From positions 1 through 58,638 of IMG/VR virus record IMGVR_UViG_3300042868_006575: 58,638 bases of DNA; one strand, given 5' to 3'. Made by a program: the position numbers and the translations under genes. Under the pieces are notes generated by a model, which made no database searches, was not told where the DNA came from, and saw only the letters and a list, made by a program, of their open reading frames with translations. This DNA is from a virus. Positions 25,401-33,710 of this stretch are shown one piece after another (position 1 is the first letter of the stretch; the number at the start of each line of letters is the position of its first letter).

Positions 25401-26923
25401 GAGATAGGTATTTAAAAGTTTATCAGAAGTTTAAAGTAGGTAATGTTCCTATTTTAACACAAATAGTAAAAGATAGCGTTAATAACCCATTGCAAGCAAA
25501 TACAGATCAATTAATTAATAAGATTCAGTATTATGCTGGCGATTATGGAATTGGTGATGCCGCTACAAGTCTTGCATGGAATAACTTTGCAGACTACTTT
25601 GTAGACAACTATAGAGGCGTAGTGTGTAGATTGAGTCAAGATGGAATAACTCCTCTTAGTATTATCTATAACATGAACTCATTCTTTGTTTCTACCTTAA
25701 AAAATTATGATCAATCATTAAATAATGGTGTTACTGCGAACGGTGGTATATATACAGGTAACCCTTGTATATATGGCGTTTTTGATGCATACACTAATAG
25801 GTACATTATTACAATGGAGGAAATTAATAGGTACTCTGATTGTAATTTTAATGGAGGTACCGCTGTTGTAATTGGATCTGGGACTACAACTACTACAACA
25901 ACTACAACAACGATAGCTCCAGCTCCTTCTTACACTAAATCATCAGGCGTAACACTTAATGTAACACAATCGGGTTCTGTTACTTATAACGATGAAACTG
26001 GTAGTAAATTTGTAAACGCTTCTGTTGGGTTACTTCAGCTAACAGGATGTATTACATTATCATCTTTTGGTGGTACCGCTGTTTATGGTTTTGATGATTA
26101 TGGGCCTGATTGTTCCGCTGCAACAACTACATCTACAACAACAATACCTCCGGTGTATTATTATTACGCTGTTGATAAGTTCGATTGTGCAAGTGCTTGC
26201 GCTCCATTAGATACTGATTTAATAGCTAGATCACCAATTATTTTATCTGTTACAAATGGGTACTACTATAAGGTTGGTGGATATACTTACCAAATTCAAA
26301 ATCAAATTTTACCACCTCCGGGATTCTATTCTGTAGATTTAACAGGTGCTCCTTCTAATGCTAGTTGTGCAACAGCTTGCGGCTTAACAACTACAACGAC
26401 CACAACTACAACTGCGGCACCTACAACTACAACGACTTCGACTACAAGTACTACTACAACAACTACAGCTGCGCCTACGACTACAACTACTTCAACAACA
26501 AGTACAACAACTACGACTACGGCTGCACCAACTACTACAACAACAAGTACTACAACAAGTACCACAACTACTACGACTAGTACAAGTACTACTACCACTA
26601 CAACGGTAGCGCCTACAACTACTACGACTACAGCTGCGTTACCGACATTGTATGATATTACATCTAATTGTAGAGTTGCAATAGTTGGTGAGAATATTTG
26701 TAATGATGTAACTTGCGGAGAAAGAACGGTTTGGTCAGATTCGCCTGTTGTTGCATTTGGAGCTAAATTATATTCTAATAGTGGTGGAACTCCGTTATCT
26801 GGATATGGTTTTATAGTTAGATGTTCTGGTGGCTCTGCTTCAGGATATACTATTTATGAATTAATTGAAGGCGGTTCTGGAGGAAATACATTTGTAGGAA
26901 ATTCAATAGGATCTTCTTGTTAA
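22412..26923 (+). CDS. Tail stabilisation/muzzle-like protein with Thr-rich C-terminal modules
   Basis: A 1503-residue protein. The start MIINNPFNGKLNLDDAEYR and the beta-rich body to about residue 1150 resemble the stabilisation (muzzle) protein of crAss-like and related phages, the counterpart of the T7 nozzle. The body ends around IYGVFDAYTNRYIITMEE. From about residue 1158 the character changes to small Cys-containing beta domains separated by Thr-rich linkers. The longest linker (about residues 1325-1410) is nearly pure Thr with AAP and Ser. The part that normally follows the body appears to be encoded separately at 27837. It is probably built into the tail tip and displays the modules outwards. 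Confidence 0.7.
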   Translation: MIINNPFNGKLNLDDAEYRISNGDYLDALNITKDAQGRGQDEVISNIVGNSLVQYTLPSGTNKVIGFYPDRIRNRAYYFVWNSNNYHSILYYDVDNDIVVKVLQSRTDSDNIDILKFNPSYKVLSVNIFYRDDEGDILYFNDGLNPPKSINVTTSYGTSWKEEYLLIAKAPPIMPPKVVYENDTNVTVNNLRNALFQFSYRFVYENNEKSVWSSKSIVPLPQQPTLQLTESNYFNNSRISVSVSTGDANVSAIEIAFRETKNQTTSDWFLIKSFDKTELSIGNNQIYTYKFYNDSIYNAIDVLETTQLQDYVPQKANAAELANGNVLLYAGITEGYDKTDMNLLSYSANPVLSSYYYDQPGLLFFASCNGKDSGSIGTQMKIYVFGTGTNSSNGTISVLNNPSGQYIINAVNDAGSYIGSSYEYSSSTPLSVSAFLGNISTALSINGWSQVSLVDNVLTMSYPTSFTLYSSGVKYKSATGNPDTTVFANAWNSGYQYAVQYFDEEGRTIGAQTKIDAAFNTPDNPGIKYPQTFLQIKNRPPLEAVYYQVLRSNTTTYNKRLFWICESAYRSPLSGVNVGVFNTQEFAYIGIGNIADYNKEISSTENVVSYSFTPGDRITFLRRYDASGNEKGIKVVDYEILGVENSILTTAGDIVGTFIKIKYPKDDINADFNFNGYLDLNFMHYEIFLYNLTSAADVSQRFFYEFGKCFGIGNAGTANAYHIGLEQTQSATNPTGVPAIVSATTGDFFYRKRQVPFSDANIFDAGDQDVNIPATSPGFYRTINIKPKFPIDTPDYSIQAEIESNASYIYGSYPTFADQAFFYNKSAGDIMIKVAFQIKVTSTIALQDIPNVVILQVDSTTKTYGNMFFTKTGDLTSGAFLTCDTIIKVPANTKIWFAIDGEDCYVSNFKLTFNVLKSKVIDIIESSFSDNYNLVTNSNGRPSVVDENAKRTYFPTLIRFSGAYQVNTNINATNNFQYENFDEYDRSFGDVIRLHVRDRYLKVYQKFKVGNVPILTQIVKDSVNNPLQANTDQLINKIQYYAGDYGIGDAATSLAWNNFADYFVDNYRGVVCRLSQDGITPLSIIYNMNSFFVSTLKNYDQSLNNGVTANGGIYTGNPCIYGVFDAYTNRYIITMEEINRYSDCNFNGGTAVVIGSGTTTTTTTTTTIAPAPSYTKSSGVTLNVTQSGSVTYNDETGSKFVNASVGLLQLTGCITLSSFGGTAVYGFDDYGPDCSAATTTSTTTIPPVYYYYAVDKFDCASACAPLDTDLIARSPIILSVTNGYYYKVGGYTYQIQNQILPPPGFYSVDLTGAPSNASCATACGLTTTTTTTTTAAPTTTTTSTTSTTTTTTAAPTTTTTSTTSTTTTTTAAPTTTTTSTTTSTTTTTTSTSTTTTTTVAPTTTTTTAALPTLYDITSNCRVAIVGENICNDVTCGERTVWSDSPVVAFGAKLYSNSGGTPLSGYGFIVRCSGGSASGYTIYELIEGGSGGNTFVGNSIGSSC
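26388..26640 (+). repeat. Degenerate ACN-codon tract (Thr-rich linker)
   Basis: About 250 bases of ACN codons with AGT and AAP-encoding interruptions. The codons vary (ACT, ACA, ACC, ACG), so the protein composition is kept while the DNA is not a simple repeat. It lies in frame inside the 1503-aa gene. Confidence 0.8.
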
Positions 26924-26940
26924 AATAAAAAATATACAAA

Positions 26941-27528
26941 GTGAACGTATTAATTAAATTAAATAGCGGACAAGGAGTTAGTTTAGGGCCGATTTTTACA
27001 TTGTCAGCAAATGTAGGATCGGTAGTTCCAAATACGGCTACTTTGGATGAATTGCTTGTTGGAAAGTTAGTTTCAATAGACAATGCAGCAACTCAGGTTA
27101 CTGTATTGTCAAATGGTCTTTGCGAAAACGCATTAGTTATTCCGGTAACTACAACCACAAGCACTACTACAACGACATCAACAAGTACAACTACAACACT
27201 TTCTGTAGATTGTGTGTTAGGTTCTGGAACCGTTCAGGTAAGTCCTTTTTTATATTTTCCCAATAGTTTTGCTTTTGTTCGTACGAATGAAGCAGGTTGG
27301 ACTTGTGAAATAGCAACTATTCCGTGTTATGGACCGCCTAATCCTACGGATCCAGTATTAGGTATTCCATTAAATTTGTATTCTAATATAGATGGGGTTC
27401 CTTTTGCTGATGTTATTCGTGTAGTTGACAGAAGGTTTGGATATGGTACCTTCCCGGCTGCTATATACGCTTATGACGCTTCGACTGGCGCCGTTGGAGC
27501 ATATTTGGGAACTTGTTTAGGTGGATAA
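26941..27528 (+). CDS. Modular decoration-type protein with internal Thr-rich linker
   Basis: A 195-residue protein from a GTG start. An N-terminal beta domain (about residues 1-70) is followed by a Thr/Ser-rich linker (about 71-92) and a second domain containing LYSNIDGVPFADVIRV. The LYSN-x-x-G pattern also occurs in the last module of the preceding 1503-aa protein (KLYSNSGGTPL) and as LYTNLDG in the next protein. This suggests duplicated modules. It lies between the two parts of the stabilisation protein and is probably a tail-tip decoration. Confidence 0.55.
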   Translation: MNVLIKLNSGQGVSLGPIFTLSANVGSVVPNTATLDELLVGKLVSIDNAATQVTVLSNGLCENALVIPVTTTTSTTTTTSTSTTTTLSVDCVLGSGTVQVSPFLYFPNSFAFVRTNEAGWTCEIATIPCYGPPNPTDPVLGIPLNLYSNIDGVPFADVIRVVDRRFGYGTFPAAIYAYDASTGAVGAYLGTCLGG

Positions 27529-27546
27529 AATTATAAAATTAATAAA

Positions 27547-27825
27547 ATGGGTGTAGCTAAAATAACATTATCATCAGCAGGTCCGGAAACTGGGCCGTTT
27601 GACTTGTATACAAATTTGGATGGATTTACAACTCCGTTTGAGGTTGGTGTTTCTAAGGCAGCTTTATTGGCTGGTTTTGTAAGTAATAATTTTCCTTACT
27701 CTCCCGTATATCCGGGACTTGGACAACCTGTGACGGTTAGGATTCAGTCAACTCTATTTTGTATAAATTATAGGGACGTTTCAGTTACATATCCTACAAC
27801 TACGACAACAACGGCTGCACCTTAA
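27547..27825 (+). CDS. Small decoration-type protein with Thr-AAP tail
   Basis: A 92-residue protein with one beta domain related to those of its upstream neighbour (FDLYTNLDGFTTPFEVGV), followed by a C-terminal tail of six Thr ending AAP. It lies in the insert between the stabilisation-protein body and its C-terminal piece. A virion location is inferred from the shared tail and domain. Confidence 0.55.
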   Translation: MGVAKITLSSAGPETGPFDLYTNLDGFTTPFEVGVSKAALLAGFVSNNFPYSPVYPGLGQPVTVRIQSTLFCINYRDVSVTYPTTTTTTAAP

Positions 27826-27836
27826 AATTAAATTAT

Positions 27837-28388
27837 ATGCCAAATTCATTATATTTTCATCAAGATCCATTTACAATTTCTTTTTCAGAGCCTGATAATG
27901 CTTTTGAGTCTTTTTATTCTTATCATCCTGAGTTTATGGGTTGCTTGAATACAGACTTTTTTACCTTTAAATTAGGTCAATTATGGGAGCACAACATGGA
28001 TAGCACATATTGTAATTTTTATGGAGTTCAGTATAATGCATCTATTAAAACCGTATTTAACTTAGGTTCTTTAGATAAAAAGACTTGGATTTCCCTTATG
28101 GAAACTGGGAATACAGTATGGTCTTGCCCTGAAATATATACCCAAATGGATAGTTATGGCACCACAAAGCAGGTTAGCCAGCTTATTGAGTCCGATTTTA
28201 CCGAGCTAGAATCAGAGTTTCATGCTTCATTTTTAAGAGCTAGTAATAGTATCGGAGGCCTTTTAGAAGGCGATAATTTAAAGGGAGGTTACATTGTTAT
28301 AAAATTTGAGAAATCAAGTGCAAATACTTTCGTATATTTGAACAGCGCAACAACCAAATTCATTAATTCACCATTGAATAATAGATAA
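27837..28388 (+). CDS. C-terminal piece of the stabilisation/muzzle protein
   Basis: A 183-residue protein that reads like the C-terminal part of crAss-type stabilisation proteins: ISFSEPDNAFESFYSYHPEF then FFTFKLGQLWEHN, a long helix-strand region, and an end YLNSATTKFINSPLNN. In related phages this sequence directly follows the segment that ends the body of the 1503-aa protein. Here the two are separated by Thr-rich modules and two extra genes. It has its own ATG. It probably assembles with the large protein to restore the complete fold. The relationship is from memory of the families and needs an alignment. Confidence 0.6.
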   Translation: MPNSLYFHQDPFTISFSEPDNAFESFYSYHPEFMGCLNTDFFTFKLGQLWEHNMDSTYCNFYGVQYNASIKTVFNLGSLDKKTWISLMETGNTVWSCPEIYTQMDSYGTTKQVSQLIESDFTELESEFHASFLRASNSIGGLLEGDNLKGGYIVIKFEKSSANTFVYLNSATTKFINSPLNNR

Positions 28389-28390
28389 AT

Positions 28391-29128
28391 ATGGGACCAT
28401 TATTATTAGCTGGAATAGCTTCTGGTGCACAGGCTTTACTTGGAGGTGCTCAGGCTTTAAGTAGCGGAGCAAAACAACGTGAAAAAGAACTAGATCAATA
28501 TGCAAAAAAGAGTCCTTTGTATCAAGGAAGCAAAGGTATTGAGTCCTATTACAAAGAGGCTTTAAATAGATACCAAGAAAGTCCGTATCAATCAGCTGCT
28601 TTCCAGCAAGCTACTAAAGCTGCGCAAAGAGCAAGTGCTGGTGGATTAAGATCACTTCAAGATAGAAGAGGTGCTATTGGTGGTGTCGGCAGGCTTGCAG
28701 GTATTGAGGGTGATACAATGGGTAGGGCTATTGGTGCGGCTGAAGCAAATAGAAATCAAAGATTTGGTCAATTAGGTCAGGCAGCACAAATGCAACAAGG
28801 TGAAGAAAGATTTAAGTTTGATGTAAATCAAATGACTCCTTATAATAGAAATTTACAATTAAGACAATTTAAAGCGCAAGCGGCAAATGATAGAAGGGCA
28901 GCCGGGTTGCAAATGGTTGGCGGTGCATTAAGTAACTTTGCTACAAATGCTATGTATTCTGATGGTATTGGTAACAATGGTTTGCCTAAGATTTCTAATA
29001 CCGCAAATCCGGTAACAGTTAATCCTTCTGGAACTTCAAATTTGTTAGGCATGCCGGGGTATAAAGCACAGCTTCCGAGTTCTTTTAATAAATTTTTTCA
29101 AACGAGTACCCCTAAAAAGATTTTTTAA
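28391..29128 (+). CDS. Internal/ejection protein, T7 gp14-like style
   Basis: A 245-residue Gly/Ala/Gln-rich protein with a hydrophobic N-terminal segment MGPLLLAGIASGAQALLGGA. A basic, helical middle contains repeated Arg-Gly and Ala-Gln patterns, and the end is flexible. Such proteins sit in the head or portal and are ejected first to form a channel through the envelope. It is placed before the large internal proteins, as gp14 is in T7. The stop overlaps the next start (TAATG). Confidence 0.55.
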   Translation: MGPLLLAGIASGAQALLGGAQALSSGAKQREKELDQYAKKSPLYQGSKGIESYYKEALNRYQESPYQSAAFQQATKAAQRASAGGLRSLQDRRGAIGGVGRLAGIEGDTMGRAIGAAEANRNQRFGQLGQAAQMQQGEERFKFDVNQMTPYNRNLQLRQFKAQAANDRRAAGLQMVGGALSNFATNAMYSDGIGNNGLPKISNTANPVTVNPSGTSNLLGMPGYKAQLPSSFNKFFQTSTPKKIF

Positions 29129-30510
29129 TGGCAAGTACAGGATTATTAGGATTTAACCCATACGGAAAAGGATTATCAATAGATATTTCATCTAAACCAA
29201 CAAATTTAGCACTTCAATTGAAGCAAAGAGATATTGCTAAGATTGATGCATTAGATAAGTATTTCATGGATTATGAAAGAAGTATAAATCCTGCTGGGGT
29301 TCGTAATGTAGATGCTGATGTTTTTGTAAAAAAACTAAATGATAATAAAGCATTTTATTTACAGAATAGAGATAAGATACTAAATCCAACAAAGTATGGA
29401 TATGATGCGCAGAGCCAGTATATGGCTAATTTTAAAGATATGGTTAATTTAATTGATCAATCTAAGCAAGCTGCTGCAAATGAAAAGGTAGTTAATGAAA
29501 GAATATTTAATGCTGTTCAGCAAGGGAAATCTTTGCATGATGGTATTTTACCATTGTTAGATAAACAAAGGCTTTCTGTCGTAGATCCTAATTATTCTGT
29601 TTTTGATGCTAATCAATTACAATTTGACAAGCCTTATGATGAAAAGCAGTTTAATACAAATGTTTTAGGAGGTTTAAAATTTCCTGAAAAACAATATTAT
29701 ATTGACGAGGAGGTTGATAAAAAGAAAACAGGATTAAAGATACCGGTAACGGAATCTTATTTAGATGATAGTAATAAAAAAGCAATTCAATCCGCTGCGT
29801 TAAACGAGTATGCTAGTAACCCAAATACAAAAAGACATTTTGATGATTTAATGAAAAGACCTGATATGGTCAAAATGGTTAATGATAAATTTAAAGATGT
29901 ATATAAGCAGGATATAAAAAACCCTGAAGATTTTGTTGTCGGATACGCTTTACTTCAAGCGCCAGTTGGTATAACAAAAACTGAAAAGGCAGGTGAATAT
30001 TTAACATGGAGTGAAAAAAATGCAATTACTAATGCTCAACAAAACGCTAGGTCAAATGCCTTATTATCGGGTATGCAAGGATTTGGATCTGTACAGGCAG
30101 TAATTGAAAATGCTACTGGTAAGCCTTTTGTTGATAATGATGTAATTACTAAATTGAATTTTAGTCCTTCTGTAGCAGATGAATTTGTTGAAGAAAAAGT
30201 TGTTCCAGCAAATACTGTGGAGTATGAAAAGTTTAAGGCTGGGGCTCCTTACAAAACAAAAACAGTAAAAGTGCCTTATGGTATAGGCTTAGATAAAAGT
30301 ACTGGCAATATATTTATAGCTCCTCAGAAATTAAATAAAAATGGAGATCCAATAGATAGGTACGATTGGAGCAAAGCAACATCAGCTACGGAAGATGTTA
30401 CATCAGTTATTATTAGCAAGTTTCAAGGAAGCAAGTATAAGGCAAGTATTTTAGGTAAAAATAAGCCAAAGGGTAGTAAATTTGTAAATGTTCCTTCTGG
30501 AGGGTTTTAA
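29128..30510 (+). CDS. Conserved internal protein
   Basis: A 460-residue, mostly helical, Lys/Asn/Asp-rich protein starting MASTGLLGFNPYGKGLSID. Long helices such as LDKYFMDYERSINPAG and NFKDMVNLIDQSKQAAANEK make up the first 130 residues. The C-terminus is more beta-rich and ends FVNVPSGGF. It stands between the gp14-like protein and a 1062-aa protein, like gp15 in T7. There is no enzyme motif. Confidence 0.5.
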   Translation: MASTGLLGFNPYGKGLSIDISSKPTNLALQLKQRDIAKIDALDKYFMDYERSINPAGVRNVDADVFVKKLNDNKAFYLQNRDKILNPTKYGYDAQSQYMANFKDMVNLIDQSKQAAANEKVVNERIFNAVQQGKSLHDGILPLLDKQRLSVVDPNYSVFDANQLQFDKPYDEKQFNTNVLGGLKFPEKQYYIDEEVDKKKTGLKIPVTESYLDDSNKKAIQSAALNEYASNPNTKRHFDDLMKRPDMVKMVNDKFKDVYKQDIKNPEDFVVGYALLQAPVGITKTEKAGEYLTWSEKNAITNAQQNARSNALLSGMQGFGSVQAVIENATGKPFVDNDVITKLNFSPSVADEFVEEKVVPANTVEYEKFKAGAPYKTKTVKVPYGIGLDKSTGNIFIAPQKLNKNGDPIDRYDWSKATSATEDVTSVIISKFQGSKYKASILGKNKPKGSKFVNVPSGGF

Positions 30511-30521
30511 TATATTAAGAT

Positions 30522-33500
30522 ATGCAAGAGAATCCAATATATAAGTTTTTAAAGGAAAATAATCTTACAACAAAGGACGAAGGTTCTTTTTTGAAAGAAT
30601 ATTCAGATCCTAATAAAGCTAAAGAGCTTCATGGTTTTTTGGTAAACAATAATCTTACTACAAAAGATGAGGCATCATTTTATGATACCTATTTTAAAAA
30701 AAAAAATCTTGGTGGAATCGCATCTTCCCCTACAGAATCTCAGTCAGTATCAAAAAGCTTTATTAGTTCTTTACCTGAGCAAAAGTCTATTTATGCACCC
30801 ACTCAAAAGCTTGCTTCAGAAAGTACAACAGTTGTTGCGCCTAAAGAAGCTAAGTTAATTTCAGAAGCTAATAAAAGAGGTGAACAAATAACAAAAGAGG
30901 CTATATCTAACTCTAATGATTTGTATTTAAAATCACAAAACAAGGGTGGCTATAAGTTTACTAAAGAAGATCCATCTATACTTAATAATAAAAAAGAGCT
31001 AGAGCAGGATTTAAAAGACGGTACATTACAAGTAGTTAAGAGTCCAAAAACTGGTAAATATGTATTAGCATATAAGGCTGATATGTTAAAAAGCTTTTCT
31101 CAAGCATGGGACGGTGTATTAGAAAAACAAGCAAACGATAAGTATGTTGCAGGATTAAGTACCGAAGATAAGATAAAGCATTACGAGGCTCAGGATATAT
31201 TAAATCAAGATAAGTATTTAGAAGCAGCTCCGTCTGGTTTTTCGGGAAGTGTTGGTAGATTGCTAGGAGAAAACGCTGAGCCATTAATAAAATTAGCTGC
31301 AATGGCTAATATTGGTGGTAAGGCCGCTCAAGCCGCAGGGGCTACCGCGCAGACTGTTGCTAATGCGCAAAAGTTTGGTTCTTTTTTAGCTTTTGCAACG
31401 GATGCAGGTTATTCTGGATACGCAAATAATACAGAAAGAGTTTACAAGTCATTAAGAAAGCAAGATCCAAATGGAGATCCAGTTGAGCAAATGAGAAAGG
31501 CTGAAAATGCTGGTCTTATTGGCGAGGCTTCTGGCATTGGTATGGCTGCTGGTATGACCGGTATATTTAAGAATTTAAAAGGCGCAGCTGAAACCATTAA
31601 CACAAAACCATTTGTTAGTGCACTGGAAACGATGGCTAAGCATACTTCTAAAGAAGCCGCAGTTCAAGGTAGTATATCTGCTTTGAATTCTATAGTTTCT
31701 GATTTAGGTGCTAAGAGTCAAGGGTTGGATATAGGTGTTGGGAATATTGTTGAAAATGCGCTTGAGTCTGGTAAGCAAATGGCTCAGTTTGTTGGTGTTA
31801 CAGGTTTAGCAATGGGAACTCTAACAGGTTTGATGAAAGTTCCGGGATATGTTAAGGCTCAAGCAAAAGGATTAGTTTCTGAATTACCAAGAGAAGAAGT
31901 AAAGGCTGTTTATGAAGGCGCAGAAGCTAATGGAATTATACCAGAAGGTACAACTGATAAAGTTATAAATTCACTGAATCAATACGATAAAGCAAAAGAA
32001 AAATTACCAGAAGGTCTTACGGAAGATAAAAAAGCATCATTAACTGGTATCCAAGAGAAGATAGATAAATTAGAAGAATCAAAGAAAAAATTAGCTCCTC
32101 AATATCATGATAGAGTAGACAATACAATAAAATCATTAAAAGATAGAGCAATAAAAATATTAGAATCTAAGGATCCTTTAGGCGAAGAAGTTGATAATAT
32201 ATTAAATACAAAAGGATCCGAAGAAATAGCAGGGCCTCCTGTTACTGAAGCTGATTTAATTGAAGAGGTTTCTCCTACAGAAATTAAAATAACAGAAAAA
32301 GTTAAACCAATTGAAGTAGATTTGACATCTCCTGAAAAGATGAACGCTTCTCAAAATAGATATGGAATTGTAAAAGATGGAAAAGAGGCTGGTTTTATAG
32401 TAACTACAAATCCAGAAAACAATGTTGTTAAAATTAAAGGAGTTACAGTTAATGAAGGATTAAGAGGTAAAGGCTTAGCCGGCGATGCTTACGTTAAGTT
32501 AGGCGAATCTTTATCTAAAGAAGGTATTTCACTAGAGAGTGATAGTTTTGATAAGATGGAGCCATCTGCTACTAGAGTTTGGGAAAAATTATCTGATAAA
32601 GGATTGGCTATAAAAGGTGAAAATAGTTATCGGTTTAACCCACTTGAAGTAAAGCCTATAGAGCAAAAAGTAACAATCGAATTACTATCATCTGAAGAAC
32701 CTCCTCAAAAACAAGGAGAAACTATTGTTACTTTAAGTGGCAAAACTGAAACAGAAAGATTAGAGTCTATAGATAGAAGAAAAAGAGAAACAAAAGTTTC
32801 TGATAAGGTTGTTGCCGAAAATGATTTAATTCAAGATGCAGAATCTTACTTCAAGAAAGATGGTAGATATAAGAATAGCTCTGAGGGTAGAAATGAATTA
32901 AATAATTTAAGAATTAAAGCCAGAGAGTTAGGTTTAGAAATAGATACAGACAGAGATGCTGTAACAAGAAGAAATAAAGCAGGTAGGCCTACGAAGGTTA
33001 GTTATAACAATAAAGCTGATGGTGAAGCTGTGGTTGATCCAAATGGTAGAACAATTACTGAAAGAAGTAGAGAAGTGCAGGATGCCTTTGAAGAGCTTAC
33101 AGACGCTGGTGTGTTTTTAGATGTTGAAACGGAGCTTGGTAAAAGAATGAGCGCATCTCAAATTGATGCTGCCGTAAAAGATATATTAGATGGTATACCT
33201 AGTAAAAGGGCTGAAAAATATTTAAACGCATTAGAAAAAGCTATTGCAGAAGATGCTTTCCCATTATACGATAAGACATTTGGAGATATTGCTCCAAGGC
33301 TAAGTGAGATTAGAGATCAACTAGGTATTGAAAGAGAGGTTATTGGAGAGCCAATGGATGAGGTTGCGTTGAATAAGTTCTTAGATGAAGAATCAAGACT
33401 TACCCCAGAAGAAGAACAAACATTATTAGATAACGTAGAAAATTTACTTAATGAATACGAAACAACTCAAGAAGGACCTCAAGGAGAGGTTCAGCCTATT

Positions 33501-33710
33501 GAAGCCAGAGCAGAAGAAGGAATTCCTGCAAAGACTGAACCGGTTGCAGAGGCTAAAGCAGCAGGAGAAGCCCCAAAACCAGTAAAAGAAGTTTATGATG
33601 AATTTTCTTCAAAAAAGTCCGAATTGGCTAAAAAGAAAATAATAAATGATAACTTTGATACTATAGTTGAAGATTTAATTAAAAATAAAAAAATAGAAAG
33701 AATATGTTAG
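30522..33710 (+). CDS. Large internal/ejection protein with GNAT-like domain
   Basis: A 1062-residue protein. The N-terminus has two copies of a short unit (FLKENNLTTKDEGSF, FLVNNNLTTKDEASF). Residues 240-460 are Ala/Gly-rich with possible membrane-active helices. At about 607-705 there is an acetyltransferase-like domain: a strand IKGVTVN, then LRGKGLAGDAYVKLG, which fits the acetyl-CoA loop R-x-x-G-x-G/A, and a VWEKLSDKGL helix. The rest is charged, helical and low complexity. It is likely carried in the virion and ejected with the DNA. The end overlaps the ferritin gene by seven bases. Confidence 0.55.
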   Translation: MQENPIYKFLKENNLTTKDEGSFLKEYSDPNKAKELHGFLVNNNLTTKDEASFYDTYFKKKNLGGIASSPTESQSVSKSFISSLPEQKSIYAPTQKLASESTTVVAPKEAKLISEANKRGEQITKEAISNSNDLYLKSQNKGGYKFTKEDPSILNNKKELEQDLKDGTLQVVKSPKTGKYVLAYKADMLKSFSQAWDGVLEKQANDKYVAGLSTEDKIKHYEAQDILNQDKYLEAAPSGFSGSVGRLLGENAEPLIKLAAMANIGGKAAQAAGATAQTVANAQKFGSFLAFATDAGYSGYANNTERVYKSLRKQDPNGDPVEQMRKAENAGLIGEASGIGMAAGMTGIFKNLKGAAETINTKPFVSALETMAKHTSKEAAVQGSISALNSIVSDLGAKSQGLDIGVGNIVENALESGKQMAQFVGVTGLAMGTLTGLMKVPGYVKAQAKGLVSELPREEVKAVYEGAEANGIIPEGTTDKVINSLNQYDKAKEKLPEGLTEDKKASLTGIQEKIDKLEESKKKLAPQYHDRVDNTIKSLKDRAIKILESKDPLGEEVDNILNTKGSEEIAGPPVTEADLIEEVSPTEIKITEKVKPIEVDLTSPEKMNASQNRYGIVKDGKEAGFIVTTNPENNVVKIKGVTVNEGLRGKGLAGDAYVKLGESLSKEGISLESDSFDKMEPSATRVWEKLSDKGLAIKGENSYRFNPLEVKPIEQKVTIELLSSEEPPQKQGETIVTLSGKTETERLESIDRRKRETKVSDKVVAENDLIQDAESYFKKDGRYKNSSEGRNELNNLRIKARELGLEIDTDRDAVTRRNKAGRPTKVSYNNKADGEAVVDPNGRTITERSREVQDAFEELTDAGVFLDVETELGKRMSASQIDAAVKDILDGIPSKRAEKYLNALEKAIAEDAFPLYDKTFGDIAPRLSEIRDQLGIEREVIGEPMDEVALNKFLDEESRLTPEEEQTLLDNVENLLNEYETTQEGPQGEVQPIEARAEEGIPAKTEPVAEAKAAGEAPKPVKEVYDEFSSKKSELAKKKIINDNFDTIVEDLIKNKKIERIC

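Noticed and set aside
26326-26598. Poly-Val frame on the minus strand
   Set aside because: Complement of the Thr-coding tract inside the 1503-aa gene.
26388-26640. CRISPR-like or tandem DNA repeat
   Set aside because: Codon-level variation shows selection for Thr, there are no unique spacers and no cas genes.
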